A DNA stretch of 64,000 bases from Leuctra nigra (lineage: Eukaryota > Arthropoda > Insecta > Plecoptera > Leuctridae): positions 34,203,629-34,267,628 of the forward strand of contig OW203764.1 in assembly GCA_934045905.1 (NCBI GenBank). Reading direction: 5' to 3'. The notes beneath the pieces are model-generated. The model saw nothing but the letters and a program-made list of their open reading frames with translations. It was not told the origin of the DNA and did no database searches. Both the position numbers and the translations under genes were made by a program. Below, one piece after another: positions 1-12,989 of this stretch. Position 1 is the stretch's first letter. Each line of letters begins with the position of its first letter.

Positions 1-455
1 ATCATGATATTTTGCAAGCTTGCACTGCGGAAGTGGTTGCCCTCAAGGTCAAACAAAAAAACACGTGTCGACTATTTTTAGGTAGACAATATTCAAAAAA
101 AAATTATTAAAATCGCAAGAGGTCAGGTCAATTTTCGTCATTTTTTGGTTGTCCTGAGGCGGAACGACCCAGATAAGTCGCTTATAATGTGAATTTACAG
201 AATATCTTGCTCAACTATAAAACTGTCTTACTGAATTTGCAGAATACAATGCAAATTTACAATATGTTTTCTTAAAGAGCATGAAGACATTTTGTTTAGC
301 TTTACAAATTACATTTGGCAGTTACGATAAGGCTTTTTGTAAAGAACTACATAGGCACTAGGTATTTCATGATAAGATCAAAAAATAGTCAAAACTATAA
401 TAATTTCAAGTCTTATGTAAACTAAAAGGTTGCCTATTATTTTCTTCCCGTATAA
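1..455. other. no gene seen
   Basis: AT-rich sequence without a credible reading frame or a repeat that recurs in the window. Confidence 0.5.
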
Positions 456-556
456 AGGCCGATGCACAATTGACGCAGACGGATGACGTGGACGGACGAC
501 GGAGACGGATACAATGTTAAAGTCGTCGTCCGTCCGCGTCAATTGTGCATCGGCCT
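456..556. mobile_element. MITE with TAA target duplication
   Basis: The 101-bp inverted repeat has ends AGGCCGATGCACAATTGACG and its inverse, flanked by TAA at 453-455 and 557-559. The 3-bp TAA duplication suggests the PIF/Harbinger group. A relative with similar ends lies at 27688-27827. Confidence 0.85.
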
Positions 557-559
557 TAA

Positions 560-3103
560 GAATATGTGGGATATTTTCACAGATTTACACTTATAATTAT
601 TTTTCAATATATTTTAGAGACAAATTTGTTTTTACAATTTATTGTCCCTATAGATTTCTCTGATCATGAAGCCTATAACGTGAAATCTTGTGTTCCGTTT
701 GAGCTCCGCAAAGATGTAACCACAATGATGTAACAAATAGAATACTTAATCTCTAGGTGTATGTGCCTGATGCCAACAAGATTATAATTATTCTGGTCCA
801 GTGCATCCGTGTTCTCCATTTTAATAAAAATGTTAACGAGATGAGAAAATTCCCTCCAAGTTCATTTCCTCTCAAGTAAATTGACGAGGATCTTGTTGAA
901 ATTGGAATAGAGAAGTGCGCCAACCCTTCTCAGTAATCGAAAATCAACATCTCGAGAGTCGGGCCGATGCAAAGACTCGTCGCAATTCTTCGAGAAAACA
1001 GATAATAATCATTTCGAGTTGTTTTTCTCCGATTGCTCCTAATAACGACTCTTGTGTCGGCCATATCTCGCCAGTCACGGCCAACGGGGTGTTAGAACCG
1101 GGCGGGGGTGACGGATAGAAGGGGGAGGGGGGAGAATGTTTGCTTCCAAGACGCAGAAACACAATTCAATCTGAGTTTTGTTGGTGGATGAAATTGCCTG
1201 AACCAGATTACGAGCTCGTGATGTGACTCGGTGATAAGATGAGAAGAAGTGATGGGACGCCTTCGGGCAGTCGAGTTTACACCGGTGGAGTTGCCCCACA
1301 CGGTTCATTACCTCTCCCATCACTGACGATCATTGCAGGACGATGTGTGTGCCAAGGTCAAGATTATGCTACTTTCGATATTATTGGAGGAATACATCAT
1401 TTTAAGCGAGTTATTATGTTATTTTCTTGTTCAGTTGAAACGGCCGATTCAAACCAGTATTAGGTTTAAGTAGGGATGATATATGGTCAGTTTTGGACAA
1501 TAATATGTTTTGGTGTGAAACCCAATTTATTTTATGACTATTATATATACATATTTACAAAATTGTATACGTAAGTGAGGAAAACCAAGAGCAACAGTGA
1601 TGCATCTCTTGATTCTTCAAGATTGGCCATTAATATTTAAGCATTTGTTCGCTAGAACATGTAGACGACAGTTAAGATGGCTGAGGTGTATCCTGAAGAT
1701 TTTTTCCAACCGATTTTTCTTATTCATTAAAATGTTAAAATTGTACTTGTTTATTACATAAGGTTTAATACACAGGAAAAGAACTGAAATAATTAATAAT
1801 TAACACATGTCTTTAACTTTAAACATACCTACTTATTTTGACACATAAGTATAATCTGTTGGAAGACTCTGGAATGAAACGATACCACCAGCCATCTAAG
1901 CGTGTAATTCAAGTGATGAAAGACTTACTAATGCTAATTCATTGTGCCAAGTTTGATTCTTTTATTATAGGTCTCACTAACAATAATTCCTTAGTAATAA
2001 CGCTGGTAAGACGAGATTTGATTACTTTCTGCGACCCTCAACCCTCAAACATCCCCCATACCCATCAGGTGAGCGAACACGGAGAAAGAAAACGTAATTT
2101 CACCCTCTCTCTGAATTATGGGCCTCCGAGTAGCCCAGGGGCTGCAATTGACGAGGGGTGATCACAGTAATCTCCATTCTGTCTTTGCACGTGCATTCTA
2201 CGCCTATAAAAGTGCTCGTTTTGATAACTGTGCGTCACAAAATAATACTACTGCTTCTAATTTCAACATAAAACTGTTTGTTATCTCTTTTACACAGTCA
2301 TAACTAACTTCTTTGGAACTCCGAGCATAAACCCACTTCTGCCACAAAATGTAGTGAAGCTTTGTAATATTGGGAGATACAAACATTATAAATGAGTATG
2401 GATGGAATTGAAATATGAAAAGTACGTTTTAAAGTACATTTTAATTTACCTTTTCAATATGTGTCACCTTTATTATTGTTTTCTCTTTAAATTATGAAAT
2501 TTCGAAATTATGGTTGCGCATGATTTTCCATCAAATCTTCAATGCATAGTTGCTTAGTTACTGATGTCGTAGATTTTATTTTTGATTAAATCATCTTTAA
2601 GTTCCAATTTAACAACGCACTTTGTTCACACTTTTGCACTTTCACAAATGTTTTTAATAAAAGGCAGACGATAAATTATTGTTATGTTCCTGGTAATACC
2701 AAAGTGAGGTATCGAGCGTGTTGTTTTAAGTCTTCATTAAACCTACTTGAATCAATATGTGATTCACACATATTTGTTTATTAAAAAGGCTACGTATAGA
2801 TGTTAGAACGATTCAATGTTATCTGGAATGGTTTATGACATTTTGTTCGTCCTACATCTGTTAAATCTGGGATTATAGTTAGGTACCTAAAGGCACGAAA
2901 ATTAGTACCTAAACCATTTAACGCCTAGAGAACAAAATAACACTTAAACATTCCAATCTAAGCAATTACTTCATTAATTGGCACCGGTATGTAGTCTTAG
3001 TTCATAAATAATTAGAAAATATACAAATCTATTTATAAACTCTTCGGGAACGCGCTCACTTAGGCATAAAATCAACAGTTACTTTTGTTGATCTTCTTTC
3101 ATG
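560..3103. other. no gene seen
   Basis: The short reading frames overlap on both strands and lack domains. A G-rich purine stretch lies at about 1105-1135. Confidence 0.5.
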
Positions 3104-3236
3104 TGTTCCCTGATACTGAAACGAGTGAGAATGAGTATAAGAAAAATCATTGAGAAATTGATTGATACAGATTTTCTCACCTTTTATCTCCTTTTATAGT
3201 CACCTCTTTTCTCATCTCACTATTTTTCAGGAAAAT
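3104..3236. mobile_element. degenerate MITE, same family as 3244-3411
   Basis: CCTGATACTGAAACGAGTGA and a right part ending TCTCACTATTTTTCAGG are imperfect inverses, resembling the ends of the next element (CCTGAAAAAGTGAGAG). Confidence 0.5.
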
Positions 3237-3243
3237 ACCTCCT

Positions 3244-3411
3244 GGGGCCCTATTCCTGAAAAAGTGAGAGTGGTGAGTATGAGAAAAAAATAGTGAGAAA
3301 ATCGGAATCAGCCAATAGAATCTAAGCCTGCTGGATTCTTATTGGTTGATAACAAGTTTCTCATTGTATTTTTCTCATACTTACTCACACTTTTTTCAAG
3401 AATAGGGCCCC
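3244..3411. mobile_element. MITE, GGGGCCCTATTC ends
   Basis: GGGGCCCTATTC at the left and its exact inverse GAATAGGGCCCC at the right bound 168 bp. Inner arms with AAGTGAGAG/CTCACACTT continue the pairing. No coding capacity. Relatives: 3104-3236 and 4077-4203. Confidence 0.85.
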
Positions 3412-3412
3412 T

Positions 3413-3580
3413 GGACCCTTACCTAATATTGCCATATTTCAGTAGCACCGTGTTACTGTAGCACAACTTTTGTTTTAAAAGTTTTAGCCATAAGAATTAG
3501 TATTGTCGCCATGGCAACTAGCCGATCGTGCTACAGTAACACGGTGCTACTGAAATATTGGCGATATTAGGTAAGGGTCC
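3413..3580. mobile_element. MITE with about 52-bp terminal inverted repeats
   Basis: Left arm GGACCCTTACCTAATATTG... and right arm ...ATATTAGGTAAGGGTCC are inverses over about 52 bases, including GTGTTACTGTAGCAC. It starts one base after the element before it. Confidence 0.88.
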
Positions 3581-3583
3581 TGG

Positions 3584-3710
3584 AGGCCTATTCTAGAACG
3601 TATTCCCAATTCCATTCTGATGGAATCCGGTCACGGCCATAAGGATTAACATTGCATGGAATCGAATTCCAGTAGAGCTGTGAATTTAAATGTTCTAGAA
3701 TACGGCCCCT
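3584..3710. mobile_element. MITE, family E copy 1
   Basis: AGGCCTATTCTAGAACGT and TGTTCTAGAATACGGCCCCT are imperfect inverses. A related copy (GGATTAACATTGCA centre) lies at 18350-18452. It starts three bases after the element before it. Confidence 0.7.
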
Positions 3711-3972
3711 GATATTTCCAGTACTTGAAGTAGCAACTCGAACCTCCTCAATATCCAATCACTGTGTCTGGATGTCGTCTAGCCGATCCGCTCAACGCGG
3801 CCATCTTGTCCAGACGAAATCTCCCCGACTCGTGACGTCACTCGCTGTTGCGGACGAACTCGGAGATGCACGCGACACGTCACTGCAACTTGTTCTCTTG
3901 CACGAGACGTCTGCACGATATTACACAATACGCCGTCACGAAGACGCAAGACCAAACCAAGACAAGATCATG

Positions 3973-4341
3973 AAGGTCTGTTCGCCTGTCTCCACTTTTC
4001 ACCACTTTCATCAACAAAATGATATGAATTGCTCTTGCGTTTTGGTGGTAAACAGTGGTGAAAAGTGACCACATGAACCCTATTCCTGAAATAAGAGAAG
4101 TGGTTTGAGAGAAAATAGTAAGAAAATCGGTACCAATCAATAGAATCTAAGCCTGCTGAATTTCTTTTGGTTGATTTCAATTTTCTCACTGAATTTATTT
4201 CAGATATGTTTGCCTGTCACAGCTTGCCACTACTTTTCAACACTATCTTCCACATAATGTTAAAACAGTTCATACAATATCATTGCAGTTTTGAACTGCT
4301 TTACCATTTTGGTTGAGAAAGTGGTGACAAACGAACAGACC
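3973..4341. repeat. inverted-repeat element with a nested MITE (4077-4203)
   Basis: AGGTCTGTTCGCCTGTC at the left pairs with GACAAACGAACAGACCT at the right. Each half also folds on itself (CACTTTTCACCACT with AGTGGTGAAAAGTG). A MITE of the 3244-3411 family (CCCTATTCCTGAAATAAG ... GAATTTATTTCAG) separates the halves. Confidence 0.55.
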
Positions 4342-4910
4342 TAATATTTCACTTTTATTTGGTCTTGAAACCTAATATACTTTATAAATGCCTCGTCTTT
4401 AAAACCCTATTTTTCTAAATCTTACCAATTCGTTGTTAACAATTTAAGCGTCGTGAACTTTGGTTTTACATCTTTTAGAGGAAGAAGGTCTAATTGCATG
4501 AACTTCAGAACAAACTTTAGTTAGGCAAGAATCCAATCACATTAAAGTTTTAATGCCTGACACAACATCCAATGAAAGGAATGGGTGTTCGAGTGGGATC
4601 AATACAAGAGGACCTGAAAAGTGCCCAGGAAAACCAAGAGGTTAACACTTGTTCAGAACTCAATGGAATTTGCACAAAGAGGATCTAATTTTAAAGGATT
4701 TCAGAATACTTTCTAAAGATGGAGGAATGAGTGTGTAAATTTAACACTTTAACTTCTCATCTGGCTTTTTCTAACTGTTCACGACAGACAAATACTCTGA
4801 TCAGCTTATTTGGCAAACCTTTTTCACACATTCACTTTTGAACACATTCATTTGATGTGTTTAAAAAAGTACAAGTGAGGGGCCCGATGCAAGAAACGGT
4901 CAAATCGCGC
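4342..4910. other. no gene seen
   Basis: AT-rich sequence; no frame, RNA gene or recurring repeat recognised. Confidence 0.5.
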
Positions 4911-5064
4911 AGGAGGCCAATTCTTGAGTGTCACGTTTTGAAACCATTTACGTTTGCATTGTATAAATGATGTTAAAATATTGTAAAAATGTCTTCAACA
5001 TTTTTACGTTTTAAACGATGAAAACGAACATGTTTCAAAACGTGGATCTCAACGATTGGCCCCT
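4911..5064. mobile_element. MITE with about 32-bp imperfect terminal inverted repeats
   Basis: AGGAGGCCAATTCTTGAG ... CACGTTTTGAAAC on the left is inverse to GTTTCAAAACGTGG ... GATTGGCCCCT on the right. No coding capacity. Confidence 0.7.
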
Positions 5065-7043
5065 AGAGTGCCTACGATTCTCGTATGTTTCTAATTGCAG
5101 AGTTTCCACGATTCCTTTCAAGACCTTCCTTGATGTGAGGAAAACCTGTGGTGTGGAGGATATCAACGAGTGGGTTAACAAGAGACGAAAACACTGAATA
5201 TGTTGGGAGAATGAGAGAAGACAGAACTGTGTAGAGACAAAATACGGAAGACCGTCAGAATAGAAATTTGGGAAGAGCGAGGAAAAGGTGGAAGTGCCAT
5301 GCAATGAAAATCAAGCTTTAAACATATAGTGGAAATAGAAAAAGACTTTTCTCTCTAAAAAAAAAAATTAACTTGAATTTTAAGCATCTTAGTTTCTTGG
5401 AGTTAACCGGTTAATGTACGCGGCCCTAAATTATGGTAAATATCTCACACATTGTATGATCGAGTGTAAAAATAAACATTTTGAACAGTTATTGCGACTT
5501 GAGAATTGTTCTAACTTTGTGCCAATCGAAATGAATTTGACGAGTGTTTGATATTTTGGACACGTCACGCTGATCTGCGTCATCATTATTATGCTTTGTC
5601 TCTTCAAATTGACGTCCACGGCCAACACATCAGCAACTCACACACAGATGCAAGCGAGCACGGGCGAAGTGTTGAAATGCGATTCCAATAATGCAGCATC
5701 AATCGTTGTCTATTTGTATCATTTGTCTACACATACTGACTTAATTGCTAAACCCAATTTAACATCGTGGAGTGTATTTCTCTAATTAAGTGTCAGGTTT
5801 GTATGAATGTAAGCTGATCAGAACTCCAACCTCAAGCAAATCTGATTACTCAATGGTTAATTGAGACCATTTATCTTCACAGCTTTTCAGATTTATCTAA
5901 GTTATACAATTATGTCATTTCCATCAAATAATAGAAAATTTCTCATACGAAAGAAATAAAACATCATGAACGTAGCATTATAACATGTGTGCTATGTATA
6001 ACATTTACTTAATGCCATCAGCTGTATGGTATTATCACACAATATATTGTTTTGCATGTGTGCGTATTTTTATGAATCAAGTAACTATAACACTTTGTTT
6101 GCGAAACAAAAATGTTACACGAGAAGCAAAAATATTAAATTATAATGAACGTAAACGTTGTTTCATTACTACCGTGTTTTCATTTTTGTTTGTGTTTAAG
6201 GTCATATTGGAAATAAAATGCTTTAATAAATCAATACTAAGAAAAACTAAAAATCGTATTTTATTCTGTTAGCGGATATGATTGTCGGATGGCAGAAGAA
6301 ATCTTCTATCTGGAGAAATAACATCACGTCCTGTTCCCCCTCCCCCTTGCTCCAGACGCCCCAAGACTACCATTCCAGCATCCCTCACATCTCTCATCAC
6401 CTATACAAGCTATAAAACCCTAGCAATCTTTGTCCGGATCGATTTACACCTTAAGTATGATCCGTTCCACTTTTCCAACGAAACCTCGGACTGTTCTTAT
6501 TTCATCATAAAACAATTTCCTTTCCTCAGAATCAACGATAAAACTACGTTTGATTCTCAACTCTTGCAACTTATTCGTCAATATTATTATCGTACCTATA
6601 ATAAGGGTACAATATTTTCGTTTGATTTTGAAGAGAGTATATATAAAATAAAATGTATATAAAAATATAAAATTAAAAACATTAATTGCAACTTTGTTAT
6701 TGTTGTAAATCATAGTTTGCACGTGATGTCATCTCATTGTTGCCTGCCGCCATCTTGATGGCACGCAGAATAGCTCTGATTCTCTGCTTTTTTGACGATA
6801 TTTTATAGTTAATGGGTACCTGGGAAATTGTACAGGCTCCGGATAAATATTTAGTACGAAGAGGAATCACTCACATTACAAAAATACATCGATTTACATC
6901 AATAAAGTTATAATCTGACCCGTCAACGTGCCAACAAAATGTCCGTCCTCAGGTGGAAACTTCAATAATTTTGCATTGCTGATATAAAACAAAATAAGTT
7001 CGTACAAGCTATGAATAATGTTACGCGGATCAATTTGGCTCAA
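5065..7043. other. no gene seen
   Basis: Reading frames of 60-126 codons at 5.4-6.7 kb have strongly AT-driven composition and no recognisable motif, so I take them as chance. Confidence 0.5.
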
Positions 7044-7170
7044 GGTATACCTATTCTATATCTCTTTTTGATCTCGTTTCGATCGAATTCATTTCACTGC
7101 AATTATGATTGCATTACGCCGAAATGAATTCGTTTAAAACGATATCAAAAAGAGATATAGAATAAGTACC
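7044..7170. mobile_element. MITE with about 37-bp terminal inverted repeats
   Basis: GGTATACCTATTCTATATCT and AGATATAGAATAAGTACC are inverse ends; pairing continues through CTTTTTGAT..CGTTT. Like the block at 3.2-3.7 kb, it is followed by CCTGG. Confidence 0.82.
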
Positions 7171-7462
7171 CTGGACCAGAGCTCTAGAGATCCAGGTTCG
7201 ACTCCCGTTATAAAAATTAGACTTTCAACACCCAACTTTCTCCACGAAATACTACTCGTCATGCTGCCAATTCTTCAAATCAAACAAAATCAAATCGATT
7301 AATTTTTCAATTTAAAAGCAGTTACATGGTAATTTACAACGAATGTACGTTGTCAATTACATTGCAGACCTAGGGTGGTTGAAGTGGGTCCAATGAGATT
7401 GGTCAACCCACATCAAACAAATTGATTTTATTAAGGTGTAAGTTATGTTTGATTGACTCATT

Positions 7463-7495
7463 CTTAGAGGAATAAGTACCACTTATTCCTCTAAG
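7463..7495. repeat. perfect 15-bp hairpin between 8-bp direct repeats
   Basis: CTTAGAGGAATAAGT, ACC, ACTTATTCCTCTAAG form a perfect stem with a 3-base loop. GACTCATT stands just before it (7455-7462) and again at its end (7495-7502). Confidence 0.8.
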
Positions 7496-7502
7496 ACTCA
7501 TT

Positions 7503-8464
7503 TCTTCTCTTAGGCCCGGTTTTTCAATGCTCTGCTAAACCAGTGTTATGTTTAAAACGGGCATTCAAGGAATGTAATTGGTTGTTGCCATTACAAAAGA
7601 TCTTCAAAACTGTTGTGTTTTTTGTGTCTGAAAGAACTATTTAAAATTAGACGAGAATTAAAAAACTGTCCCTAAAACTGTTTGAAACACAATTTAAATC
7701 ATTGGCCCAGGCAATTAAAGAGCTGCTTTTATACCTTATCCTATTGCTTTGGTACTTTTACCTATTGCAAAATGCGCGACTGTCAAGCTGATAAACTAGC
7801 TCCTCGTGTTCTAGCAATAAACATATGAAAGCTGATTGCCCCCACCCCCTTTGTTTCATCAAACGTTTCCATTGAAAATAGAAAAGAACTTTAATACGCT
7901 AATCAGTATATGAATATTTTATGATCCAGCACAATAATGTTACATTTCTCATCAAATCTCCCTTGATTTTATATAATAAAGGTAATTTGCATGTAGAACA
8001 TACGAGTATATGTAAATAAAAATGTGACTTCAGCGCGACAAGAAACATTAAACCAAAGCTATTTTAGAGATTCAGCAAACTGCAGTCATGTGAACATTTC
8101 ACAATTACGTCACTAGAAAAAATTACTCAAATATTTGATTCGAATGAGAATTTTAAACGAGCGTTTCCATTCTAGGTTTGGCTTGAATCTCTCTTTTCAT
8201 CTTATGTGTTTTTCGCATTACCGGTCAAACGAAGTAACGGATCAGGTCAGTTTTTTCACAAAACATTCAATATTATCCACTTCCACTTCCTATTGATTTC
8301 TACCAAGATCGGTGTCACATGAAATTGTATAAGATTTTACTCCGCTTTCTGATGGATAACATAAAAAAAGCCAAATAGGTATGTTTGAGATACAACTACA
8401 AATATCCGGTCCAGTGCTTTAACCACTAAGCTAAGGTGGCCATTCCAATCTGCGGTGGCTGTGT
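7503..8464. other. no gene seen
   Basis: AT-rich. A GGCCCGGTTTTTCAATGC stretch at 7514 resembles a MITE end without a partner. A B-box-like GGTTCGACTCCCG lies earlier at 7194 without an A box. Confidence 0.45.
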
Positions 8465-8580
8465 TCCATATAAACCAGTCTTGAAAGTCACCCCTCTGTA
8501 TACAAATATCTATATTTAAGGCAACTTATACTACGTCTATGTACGACTGGTAGTCGCGATAGGGGGTTAGTTTTATCACA
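8465..8580 (+). repeat. dispersed repeat D, copy 1
   Basis: ACTTATACTACGTCTATGTA, CGACTGGTAGTCGCGATAGG and the upstream CCTCTGTATACAAATA match 27970-28090 in the same orientation with scattered differences. Confidence 0.7.
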
Positions 8581-11500
8581 ACATAATGAGTTGACTGTAC
8601 ACGTTGTATGAAAACAACATGCTTATCTAATTCACGCGTTCATTGAGCGTTTCCTAGATTGCATCAAGGCAAAGGGAGAGGGAGAGGAAATGGAGACTGC
8701 ATGTGAGCAGTTGGAAACGTAGTGTAAGCCCTGGTGATGGGAAACCCTAACACAGGAAGGAATATCTTGTCAAAGTTAAACTTTACCTATCTGAGTGCAG
8801 TTGACTTCATATAGAGATCACCTTCTCGATCGACTCACATGAGAGATGTACCAGCAGGGGGATGACATGTGACAATATGTCAAATACATAATCCAGGAAG
8901 TAGGAAATAGGTTAACAATATAAGATGATACCCACTACGATCTTCAAGCGACAAGCTTTCTTATTTAGAAATGTCTATGTTCTTATGAAACAGAATTGAA
9001 TTTATTGAAAAACAAACAGCACTTGCAATACAATGTAAAATTATAATAATAGTACAAACACGTATTCATGCTGTTTACATCGACACAACCAGTCATTCCG
9101 CTTATCTCTAAATTAACAATAAGTAGATATCATAACTTGGGGTCTATGATTGGGGGAGAACGTATTCCCCCTCCAAAGTTGAGCCGAAATAGCCAATATC
9201 CGTACTATCAGTTTAACACAGGGAACCCCAACTACACTGTGTACATTACAGCACAATACCAGGACTGACAATAGTCTCATGATATATGTACATACACATA
9301 CCTCTGTTCTGTTACTGTTAGAGAATTCACTCTAGATACAAATGGAATTGCGACAATATGAATTCTATACCAAATTTGCTATTGGACATGTCAGCATGCC
9401 TATGTTCCATACCATTGGTATTGGCATTGACGTAATGTCCCATGCGTTTTAGTCAATATCTCAAATCCACTTTGTTTCGTCTGGACAAAGATTAGAGAGT
9501 GTCATGACAGCCTCTGACCCTGTGGGCTAAACGCCATCACCATCTAATCCTTCTTGAAGCACGGAACGAGTTGATTGTGTAGTTCCACTAGCGGCAGTTT
9601 CATGCACTAGTTGAGAAGTGAACTATAGCACGGACACGCGACAATGTATCCCGGCCCGCCCTAGCTGGTTACACACTACATGTTACATGGTTACCGCTAC
9701 GTAAATCACGAGGATTTATAGCTCGACTATTGCAGGGCGCTCGCTACCCCTCTCCCCCCCCCCCCAGACACACCCGGGATGAGGGAGAGTGTAGCGATTG
9801 ACATTAAGTAACGCGCTTGTTCACAACATTTACTTCCTCGTTCACGACGCAGAGGGAGATGTTAGAGGACTATTGTTCAAGTGAGAGGAAAGACCGATGC
9901 GGAAACTTACTGATGGATTTATTGACTAATAAATAAATACAGAAACAAAAATTATACAGCTTATACAAAAATAGAGCTATCAAAAAATTTAACATTTATC
10001 TGTATTACTAATATTTTTGAAGACGCTGTAAACTGGGCACGTATTTGTGTAGGCTCCGAAGTTGCGAATTCCCATAAATGTATCAACGAAGAAGTAAACA
10101 CAAAATAGTAAATGAGGTTTCACCTATTATTTTACTACACTTTACAAGTGATTGTAGAGTTGTATCTAAAGTAAAATAAAATAATAAAAATTTCACAAAT
10201 GGTGGCAGAAGTGGTATTTTGTTGAAATTTTGCTAAGTGTTACTATGAACCGTATCGGTTAATAAAAATTGTTGTAACTTCCGATTTAGCGCATAGCTGA
10301 TGCACTTTGGATACATTTGATAGGTCATAAACAAAATACGTACCTTGAGTTTAAACGAGGAGCTTGATCCCTTCTGTGCGGTTTCAACATGACATGATGC
10401 TCTCACATATTGGATTCAGACAAAATCGTCCAATTTACACACGCACATTTTCTGTGAGCGCAATGAAATAAATATTTATGGCCTTGGTTTCTGCTAGAAT
10501 TATTCTCTCTGTAATGAAAGTCAGAATTTTCAGCAGTCCTCCAGTTGGAGAAGTTAATTTCATAATCATTCTGCATCTTTTATTCTCAAGTGAATAACAC
10601 AAGGCGTTATTTGAGAGTAATCAGAACTCATTTATTATGAGTGTGCTACACAAAGTTAATACGTAATTAACAAACTTCATTCTTCACAAAGAGAGAAAAA
10701 ATAAAATAACGTCGCCCATACGAAAATGCTTTTCGGTTGACGCCAAACCCCGAAGGGTGTTTTTCCATCCTCCCGATTGTTAATAACGCCTTTGCTTTGC
10801 TCTCGAGACAGAAGCGGAAGCGGAAGCCGCTCTGTGACCAGCGCTCAAGTGATGAGTCAACAAACTAGAAACTCCTGGTCCTGACAAGTCGAGAGTTTCG
10901 AGAGTCGATATACGTATCACTTCGACTCAAGAGGACTCGCAAACTATTGCAGCGCCATCTTCGGCACAAGTTGCGACACGGCTCCCATTAATTACTCGAC
11001 AGCAAATATATACATTAGGAATTTAGAAGCGTGGTTTGGTGATTAACAGCTCATTGAAAGCCGAGGATTCGATTTCGAGCTTCGAGAAACTGGGTTTGTA
11101 GACACCAGTTGAATGCTGAAGAGGAAATACGACGGGTAAACTAACTCGCAGAGAGTTGTTAATTAAATTCGCTTTTCTCTTTGAATTTTATACCTGCATT
11201 CCATATTATTTAAAACCTTGAGAACTTTAATATGATTGGATTCCAGTGAACATTTGTATATGAAGTAAGCCAAGTGGACCGATATGTACATACATACATG
11301 AAAAATGAAAATAGAATGTAGAATATTCTAATTAAGACAGTTTAAATGTCAAACATTTTTTTCTGCTTTTGTGTAGGAGTTTCAAGACTAGCAACGTTTA
11401 ATTATGTATACATTTTTGTATGGAACTCTACATGAATTAAGAGAAGCGAAAAATCGTATAAAATGAAAATGTGATGATCGCGTACAAAGACAAGAGGTGA

Positions 11501-11884
11501 TAATGCAAACAGAGAGAAGTGAAAAGTTAACGGAGAATCAAGCAAGCGGCATGAGGGCTTCTAAAAGGGGTGGGTGTAGATCATTAATTAGCCAGTAGAC
11601 ACGGCTCTATTTGACCAAGTGCAGCAGCATGTGAAATTGGTTCAGTGGTCTGTCGGGATGTATTGACCTCGCTTTGTTGTCGCTCTGGCGTCCCGACGAC
11701 ATCAAAGTGACGTCATTGCCACCCCTATTACGAGACGCCAGAGACGCGGTTGCTGGTGATTGTCGCCGTTCAATGTTTCACTTGTCAACGTGCACGCGTC
11801 TTAGGTCTACAGTAATCCGAGTCAAGTGGTGGAGAGGAAATATATTCCACTTCTCAACAAATCCATCATCTCAATATTCTCAAT
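8581..11884. other. no gene seen
   Basis: Non-coding by eye apart from the SINE-like trace at 9470. A C run lies at about 9755-9768. A moderately GC-rich part lies at 10.8-11.0 kb. Confidence 0.5.
9470..9545 (+). repeat. possible SINE-body fragment
   Basis: GTCATGACAGCCTCTGACCC resembles the body of the SINE at 31.3 kb (CCATGACAGCCTCCATCCC). Nothing else of a SINE is recognisable. Confidence 0.25.
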
Positions 11885-12125
11885 GGACCACTAGTCATAA
11901 TCTTGCTATGTGACGTCACGAATAAAACAGATGACAGAAGGATGTGGGCCGTGACCGTCAAGAAGGCTGTGACAGCTAATGGATCCATTTTGAAATTCAA
12001 CTGTCTTTCCCCCACACGTTTGATTGGCTCCCTCTCCCACTATATGGACAGTGCTGCTCTATTGTGAGTAAAGAAAGAGAACTATTATGCTACATTGACT
12101 CCTCCCATCACCATTGGTCCATTGT
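11885..12125. mobile_element. dispersed repeat C (MITE-like), copy 1
   Basis: Short inverted ends CAATGGACCA and TGGTCCATTG bound it, with TTCT on both sides. The whole 240 bp matches 39540-39787, including ACAGATGACAGAAGGATGTG and ACTATATGGACAGTGCTGCT. Confidence 0.72.
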
Positions 12126-12659
12126 TCTACAATATTAAGGGAAAGATTTACGATAAGTCAAGTGTAACTATTTTAACAATTACGATCCGTAGAATATACC
12201 TCGCCCTTCATGAACAGAAAGGGATAATGAAGCGCTATTTGATGCAACTGTAGTTTAACTTTTAAGTCTCGATGTGATCTGATTGGATCAGCTAGAGACG
12301 AGAATGTCCTCGGGATCTGGATTAACTGAGCGGTCAAGGCGGGTATTTCCATTCCGCATGTATTGGAGATATTGTCTTTTGTTAAAATCTTGTACACCTC
12401 AGTATAACATCACTTCACGTGTCCATAAATACTACTAGAGCTCACTTCCAGTCTCTTGTTCAGTTTGACTTTTCAGAATGTACACACAAAATAATAGTAA
12501 TCCGTTCATATTGTATAGGCATACAAATATATTTTGAGAATTTTATTGAATGAAATATGACTTCGTCCAAAGTATTTAATATTTGTTTTGTGTAACATTT
12601 CGAATAGGTACACATTATTCATTTCGTATTGCGTATTTTTTCTCAAAAGTGTTTCTGTA
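12126..12659. other. no gene seen
   Basis: No credible frame or repeat recognised. Confidence 0.45.
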
Positions 12660-12831
12660 GCTCAGAGGTAGAAGGCCCGATGTCAATTTTCTATATTATT
12701 TTTTTGTTGCACTTTTTTTGGAATCATGTAATTAAGCACTATCAATAATTACAAATATGATTGGATAAAGGCAGAATTACTGGATTTTGGACTCAACTCT
12801 AGAATCAGTGGACATCGGACCATCTACCTCT
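12660..12831. repeat. inverted-repeat element, arms about 25 bp
   Basis: CTCAGAGGTAGAAGGCCCGA with GATGTC is inverse to GACATCGGACCATCTACCTC with TGAG. The centre is AT-rich without a gene. Confidence 0.7.
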
Positions 12832-12989
12832 GAGGCAGAGATTTATTCTTGCTTAAATTCACAAATTGTGGATTAAAATTCAGAATCATGAAATTTATGA
12901 TTCCTGCTAAACGACTAAATCATTTGAATTATTACTAAATTGTTGATATAATCATCAATAATGGAGGTATCGACAGCAATTTCATAAAA

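Noticed and set aside
12655..12700. tRNA gene suggested by TGTAGCTCAGAGGTAGAAGG
   Set aside because: There is an A-box-like start but no B box or cloverleaf; the segment is the arm of an inverted repeat.
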